A stretch of 64,000 nucleotides of DNA, taken from positions 3,488,501 through 3,552,500 of the forward strand of contig JAPWDM010000016.1 in assembly GCA_035578155.1 (NCBI GenBank), given 5' to 3'. The stretch is from Brachynemurus nebulosus (taxonomy: Eukaryota > Arthropoda > Insecta > Neuroptera > Myrmeleontidae). Positions 58,876 to 64,000 of this stretch are shown piece after piece. Below the pieces are notes generated by a model. That model saw only the letters and a list, made by a program, of their open reading frames with translations. It was not told the DNA's origin and searched no databases. Position 1 is the first letter of the stretch; every line of letters begins with the position of its first letter. The translations under genes and the position numbers were made by a program.

Positions 58876-59673
58876 TTTTATATTTTATATAAGGTGTATA
58901 ATACTGTAGAAATCATAGATATCAGAACGTGTATGTACCACATAATAGATGGAGTACACATTATCTTTTTTGAAGCAAATCGTCACATTGGTATACACCA
59001 CGTTAACACCTTTCATAACCTCTAAAGTGTCAGTGGTAATAAATATTTTTTAATTTGTATACGATTTTTGTTGTAATTTGAGACTATTTATTAATAAATA
59101 TTCTAACAATATTTATAGCAACAAATATAACATCAGTAAATATAGAAAAAATTTTAATTAAACCTTGTTTAACCGCCATATTGGTCAACACTTTAACCCT
59201 TTTTTTGGCTTCATTTTCATATACAGTAAATATATACCTGTACTCCCTCTATCACTTCTACTTCAAAGGTAGAAATAGACCATATGATTGAGCAGATCAT
59301 AATTGTCAGAATCAGGGCCGGATTTAACTTTCTGTTGTTCTAAGTTTTTATTAGGGTTGCCAACCATACTTTATAAAGTATCTTACTTTATTTTTTACAA
59401 ACATACTTTTGCATAAAAATAAAGTATGCTAAAGTACTTTATTTTCAATCTAGACTGTGATTACACTAAACAAAACTCTCTGATACGTAACTCCCAAACG
59501 ATTTATTAAATATTAAAATGGATGATTGATCTATATTCTGAATCAAAAATACTCAAAAAAATCCAAGAAAAAATCTATTAATGATAACAAAGAATTTGCA
59601 GAGGAAAATACTGCTGCAAAACGGCAATATATACTTAAGAATGTGATGCGTCTGGTGACTTACCAAATATAAA

Positions 59674-59860
59674 AATACCCCTGTCGCAACATCCTGCATA
59701 ACACAGCGAATTTCCGTTTACAAAAATTAATTTTTCTCGGAAACTAATTGACATAGAATAATAGTTTAAACACTTTTTATGTGATTTTTTCTCCTCTTTT
59801 CAATGGTGTAAAAAATATTGTATGGCCGTAATAGCTGAATTTTCGATTCGAAAATTCGCT
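59674..59860 (-). mobile_element. family H1 element, minimal 187-bp copy
   Basis: On the minus strand it starts AGCGAATTTTCG with hairpin GAATTTTCGA/TCGAAAATTC. It keeps the AGCTATTAC and CCGAGAAAAA blocks, and ends AAATTCGCTGTGTTATGCAGGATGCTGCGACAGGGGTATT. It lacks TA tract and tandem array, so the two ends alone define the mobile unit. It is flanked by T on both sides. Confidence 0.75.
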
Positions 59861-59876
59861 AAAAGTTATTTCTTAT

Positions 59877-60062
59877 GTGCTCTCTGTTCCTGCAACCCTA
59901 GCTTTCACTGAGAGAGTTTTTTCTATATATGTAATCTACAATATTGCTAGCAAGGTATTTATCTTGTTAATTGTTAATTGTTCCATAAGAGGAATTGGTC
60001 GCAAACAAAGAGAGATAGACAATGCAAAAATAATGTTCCTTTTCTGTTCTGCGCATGTCTAG
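59877..60062 (+). pseudogene. hAT transposase C-terminal remnant
   Basis: LSVPATLAFTERVFS matches the dimerisation motif (PATSAxSERxFS) near the end of hAT transposases. The downstream part (GRKQREIDNAKIMFLF) fits the usual ending only after allowing decay. The 5' two thirds are missing or unreadable. Confidence 0.6.
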
Positions 60063-61068
60063 CGGTTCACTTGAAAAGTATTAAACAAACTCATTCATAT
60101 TTTTAATATTTTATTGTTTGGATTGTTAACTCAGGGATGACAATTTTATTTATCCAAATAATTTACTTAATAAATCTCTAGCACTGACTAACTTTGGGTT
60201 TAGAAGCATGAAATTTTGTAGAGAAGTTCCCTATGTCATGTAGGTGATCACTAAGAAAGGATTTTTGAAAATTCGTCCTCTAGGTGGGTTGAATAGCAGG
60301 CAATGAAAATTTGTATGAAAATTCGTCATTTTTAAAGTTAGAAATATATAAAAATATGTTACTATGGCTATTAAAATAAATAATATCTTATTTTAATAAA
60401 TCTAGACGCCTGTAGCACACTGCAACGAAAGCGAACCGGAACGAATTACAGACGAGCAGTGAAACTTTGTTGAGCATGTTTTTATATGACGCGATCAGAC
60501 AGTTTGCGAAACCGGGCCGAAATCAGTTCGTCGAGTGTTCGCATGAAATTTGTCCATGTCGACAGATTTCCACTGGTTCGCGCAAAGTTTGTACATTCGT
60601 TTCCACGGAAATGATTATAACTGGATTCGGTAAAAGATGATTATTATTGAAGTTATTGAATTCGATAGCTGGCTTAATACAAGTTATTATAAACATCAAA
60701 TTAGTTTGATTTTTGGTATTATTAGTCTTCTCTCTAGTAATTTTCTCTTAAATGGATAATTTAATCGAAAAATTAATTATGTCGGTGAGAAAAAGGCCAT
60801 ACTTGTACGATATGAGTCATTCTGATTATAATTTTTAAACAATTGTATCTTATTTAAATAAATATGATTAAATTTTATTTTTTATATTACTACAATGATT
60901 TTAATAGCGTAACTAGATAACAAAGCGTTTTGATAACAATAACTACATGGTTTCGGTTCGCATCCGTTCTACCATTTAGACTAATAATCGAAATAGTTCT
61001 AACTAGGAAAGAAAAGTAATCTCTATTTATGGTACCCCCTCTGTAGTGATGCCCTAGGCCGGTGCCTA
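60063..61068. other. non-coding, possible TE fragments
   Basis: A GC-richer patch with GCGAACCGGAACGAATT and TTCGCGCAAAG motifs (60425-60600), and a hAT-like single end (GCCCTAGGCCGGTGCCTAG) near 61050. No gene. Confidence 0.35.
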
Positions 61069-61122
61069 GTGTGCCTTATTATAAATCCAAGGCTTGTCAG
61101 AGTAAAAAACAATATGGCAGAA

Positions 61123-61693
61123 TTCTGTAATTTATCTCACAAGGAGAGGTCACACTCTGTGAGTAACCGATTTGCCCGAGTCTTCATGTATTTAAAAAGG
61201 TTCACTAGTGTAGTAAATACCCAAAGCCCTAGAGTGAAACAATCCGAAATAAGGGAGAAATTTCTCTCGAAAATTTTAGGTTTACAGTTAGTACAAGTTC
61301 CAAAAAATTAGTTGTGAAAAGTTCCTTTAGTTGTGAATTAACGTCTAAACATATTAAACGAGTATTTTGAGTTGTATCTTTAAAATTAACAAATATAGTA
61401 TAGCTATAAAGTTAAAAATAGTGTAATTCCATAAGTATGTTATTTATAATCTGAATTATGTTAGTATATGAATATTTTTTATAAAAAAAAAATAAAAAAT
61501 ACAAATAGACTGCTTACTTCGCCAAGACAACTTTCGTAAGTTGAAATTTTTGTAACTTGTACTAACTGTATACCTAAAAATTCCGAAAGAAACTCCCTTA
61601 TTTCCAAGTGCTGCACTCTAGGGTTTTGGGGATTTACTATACTAGTGAACCTCTTTAAATACATGGAGACTCGGCCAAATCGGTGACTCACAC
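61123..61693. repeat. inverted pair of a small open frame
   Basis: The plus-strand frame ending at 61311 and the minus-strand frame over 61540-61693 encode related peptides (FMYLKRFTSVVNTQSPRV versus SMYLKRFTSIVNPQNPRV). The differences include one whole-codon deletion. This is either an inverted duplication of an old coding fragment or a short repeat. No family is recognised. Confidence 0.5.
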
Positions 61694-61707
61694 AGTGTGA
61701 CCTTGTC

Positions 61708-61893
61708 CTTGTCAGTAAAATTTAAATTTGGTATAAGATAGAACTGCGTGTCATTTGATTTCTGTTCTGGCAAAAAAAAATAGTCAGCATTATAAATTGC
61801 TTCAAGCCGCTTTATTCTGCTGACTAATTTTCTGCCAGGACAGAAATCAAGTGACACGCAGTACACACTTATACCAAATTTAAATTTTACTGA
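61708..61893. repeat. palindrome, ~65-base arms
   Basis: CAGTAAAATTTAAATTTGGTATAAG is opposite its inverse at 61868-61892. ATTTGATTTCTGTTCTGGCA is opposite TGCCAGGACAGAAATCAAGT. Confidence 0.8.
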
Positions 61894-61959
61894 TAAAAAA
61901 ATTACATTTTTCAATAGTATGACTATGAATAAAATAATGCTATCCATATTGTGTAAAAT

Positions 61960-62115
61960 ATAAAAGAATAAATTTTCCTATAAATAACTCTTACTGAGGT
62001 TATTTTGTTTAGGTATCTGCGACGACATTTTGCTTTTTGGTGCTTTATTATTCTTAGTAAATCGCTATTTACTTTAATGTGCTTTCAAGAATTTTTTATG
62101 CGAACGCACACAATG
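61960..62115 (-). repeat. right copy of a distant inverted pair
   Basis: Inverted match to 58727-58875. Confidence 0.55.
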
Positions 62116-62403
62116 ATTACACAATTTAGTTATGGTTTCTGGTTAGACTAATTCAAACTGATTGAAAGTGTTAATCACTGAAACTGAATCAATCAACTAA
62201 AATATTAATTGACTGCCAACACTGGAAAACGTCACTGCCGCCTTAATAAGAAATATTTAAATTTCAATTAATTAATTAAAAATTTAACAACGATAATATA
62301 AAATATTGTAATGTTATTAAATATTATTCTAAAATTAAAAATTAGATCCCAATAACAATACTATGTATCGAAAAAAAAAATTATTTGTTACTATAATATG
62401 TAC

Positions 62404-62727
62404 CTTGTACCATAACCTGCTTCTGGAATATTTACGAAAATAGAACTTAGATGTTCTTTCCAATTTGGTGCACGTTTTTCAAGTTCTGGGTCTGGTAAAT
62501 GTCTATCTTCCCATTTTAACAAATAAAGTATTTCTTCAACAAGCGTATCCTTTTCAGCAATAGTATTGTAAGTATTAACAATATCTTTAAATCGGTCTTC
62601 TCCGGCACGCACTTTCACCAGTGGTGAATCTGGTAAACTGTTTCCTATACCTAAGCAGTTATCTGCATCTAATTCAGATATTTTGTTACTAACATTTGAG
62701 TAATGGTAGATTTTCGCAAGGTTATTT
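62404..62727 (-). CDS. Tango2: TANGO2 homologue, next-to-last coding exon
   Basis: The minus-strand acceptor is a 13-T tract ending TAG at 62728; the exon runs to a donor AG|GTACAT at 62403. The frame is open throughout, about 107 codons. It reads ...YHYSN...GIGNSLPDSPLVKVRAGEDRF, LPDPELEKRAP near the middle, and PEAGYGTR at the end. Known TANGO2 proteins carry GLSNALLETPW, QLPDPAI and GYGTRTNT at the matching places. The exon phase (two bases into Arg) fits the last exon at 55854. Earlier exons, including the N-terminal NRDE motif, are not between here and 64000 and should lie further right. Confidence 0.85.
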
Positions 62728-63211
62728 CTAAAAAAAAAAAAAAGTTGTATGTGTGACTCAGGTTTCGTAAATTCACGGTTTAAGTGAAACGTTTATAGCA
62801 GACGATATCAGCCGTCCATGTGTAGGTATACACCTACATGTATACCTCCGATTTACACGATTTTTGGGATTCCGTAGCAAATAAAAATCACTTATACTTA
62901 AATTCGTCATGTTAGTCTGTCTCTATTCGCCCATGTGTACTTTTTAATTTTTTCGCTTATTGAAAATTTGTTATGGAAATATTATAAACATTGATAACAC
63001 AAAATCAAAACTGAAATGGATTTCAGAATTTTTCCCCATGTAGTCCACCGTGTGAGGAACCATTAGAAATTTTTTAAAAAGAATTAGGGTTACGTTACCA
63101 CTTTCCTTTTTAAATCTCGTTTACGAAATATTAAGCTTCAAAATGGTGTGCGATAAGCCTCCTTCTAACTTCGTAACTATTAATCCAAAAAATATTAAAA
63201 AAGTTATAGAT
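62728..63211 (-). other. Tango2 upstream intron, no exon seen
   Basis: Contains a small palindrome (GTAGGTATACACCTACATGTATACCT, 62821-62847) and no convincing exon. Confidence 0.5.
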
Positions 63212-63388
63212 CAGTGATTCCCAAAGTGAGGGTCGCGTAGACTATTTGAGGTGTTCGCAGAAACAATTAATTACAGATTACATACTCATTTTCTACACAT
63301 TTCCTACCCAATTTTACATATTTTGGGGATTTTTTGAAATTTTTAAGTACTAAGGGGAGCCGCGAATCAAAAAGTTTGAGAACCACTG
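63212..63388. mobile_element. hAT-type MITE, 177 bp
   Basis: Ends CAGTGATTCCCAAAGT and (inverse) CAGTGGTTCTCAAACT, the widespread hAT end type, flanked by TTATAGAT (63204-63211) and TTACAGAT (63389-63396), 7/8 identical. No coding frame. Confidence 0.85.
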
Positions 63389-63463
63389 TTACAGATAATA
63401 GTACTTAATAAGAATTTTCAATCAAACCTGTTTTGGTTATTTTTAGTCGATAACTGGGATGTA

Positions 63464-64000
63464 CAGTGCGGCAATTAAATTCCGGGACTGAAGCTATATC
63501 TCAGCAACCAGTGGCGACATCTGTTTAAATTTTATGTCATATGAAGTTTGGACGTCTATGAACGTAACCTAAAACTTTTATTTAAATCGGTTGACATTTA
63601 TCATTGTTTTTGATATTTTGTTTATCAGTTTATTTTGTTACATATCGGAAAACAAGATAATGGACCGAGTCACACATCCTTAATTGTTCGTCAATTTTTG
63701 GCACGAAATCAAGTCTGTGTTAAATCATCCGCCGTATTCCCCCGATTTAGTACGGTGTGACTTCTCTTTATTTCCAAAAATGAAAATGAAGTTGAAAGGA
63801 CGCATTTTTAATGATATTAAAACCATCCAAAGAAAGTCTACACGTATATTAGAGGCAATACCGAAAATTAAGCTTGAGCAGGCATTTGAATCACTACTGA
63901 ATCGCTGTAAAAGGTGTATTGAAGCAGGAGGAGACTATTTTGAATAATTTAATAAAAATATTTGAATAAAATTGTTTTGCTTCATTTTTATAGATCCAGT
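63464..64000 (+). mobile_element. mariner element, internally deleted, right end outside window
   Basis: Starts CAGTGCGGCAATTAAATTCC after TA (63462-63463), a mariner-like end. After ~195 bases comes the start region of the transposase (ATGGACCGAGTC at 63660), then abruptly its C-terminal third. The right inverted repeat is beyond 64000. Confidence 0.75.
63684..63947 (+). pseudogene. mariner transposase, C-terminal part
   Basis: HPPYSPDLVRCDFSLFPKMK contains the YSPDLxxxDxxLFP block with the third catalytic Asp of the mariner DD34D triad. The frame ends RCIEAGGDYFE and a stop, typical of mariner. Just upstream the reading IVRQFLARNQVCV is in another frame, so a one-base shift lies at about 63718. 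The first two catalytic Asp residues are gone with the internal deletion. It cannot catalyse transposition. Confidence 0.85.

Larger units (their letters stand above)
59352..60062 (+). mobile_element. decayed hAT element
   Basis: TAGGGTTGCCAACC at 59352 resembles a hAT end. Short coding-like remnants lie at 59590-59640, and a transposase C-terminus at 59877. An H1 element is inserted at 59674-59860. No second end was found. Confidence 0.45.
55855..62403 (-). other. Tango2 intron, 6.5 kb, TE-filled
   Basis: Runs from donor AG|GTACAT to acceptor TTTTAG|G. It holds snapback and palindromic MITEs, a decayed hAT with an H1 element inside, and two inverted-repeat pairs. Stretches 57725-58726, 58876-59351, 60063-61068 and 62116-62403 show no further feature. 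Confidence 0.8.

Overview
The window is AT-rich nuclear DNA of a metazoan, most likely an insect. The signs are a spliced host gene with GT/AG introns and an AATAAA signal, a BEL/Pao and a Ty3/gypsy-type retrotransposon, mariner, hAT, piggyBac and PIF/Harbinger-type elements, and very long (TA)n tracts. Almost everything here is transposable-element (TE) sequence, much of it nested. Most open frames in it are by-products of tandem repeats or TA tracts. The species cannot be told from the sequence.

Layout, left to right. 1-3542: the 3' part of a decayed gypsy-type element, whose integrase is split by a 1.69 kb non-autonomous element (family H2). 3659-11849: a cluster of two families, H1 and H2, that look like Helentron-associated (HINE/DINE-1-like) elements. 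It carries (TA)n tracts, a 120-bp tandem array and a 1 kb palindrome. 12417-17184: a Foldback-type element built of ~175-bp tandem repeats whose orientation flips at about 15443. 17185-25660: mostly non-coding repeat debris, more H1/H2 and a hAT MITE. 25667-28172: a piggyBac-like element (TTAA sites) holding a PIF/Harbinger-like MITE. 28601-34910: a 6.3 kb element with kilobase-scale inverted arms. 34978-41973: a young non-autonomous LTR retrotransposon (660-bp LTRs, 4-bp duplication) with one 460-codon frame of unknown function. 42087-44047: a hAT MITE and other repeats. 44048-52604: a hAT element split by a nearly intact BEL/Pao retrotransposon (417-bp LTRs, 5-bp duplication). 52641-54930: another MITE, itself interrupted twice.

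55731-64000 holds the one recognised host gene: the last two coding exons of a TANGO2 homologue on the minus strand, separated by a 6.5 kb intron full of TE remnants. The earlier exons lie beyond the right edge. The window ends in an internally deleted mariner.

The genes do not form a pathway. The main content is transposon biology: several insertions have exact target-site duplications (TSDs) or empty-site comparisons inside the window, so their ends can be placed to the base. The most unusual items are the two HINE-like families with the same end design, the two Foldback-like elements and the non-autonomous LTR element.
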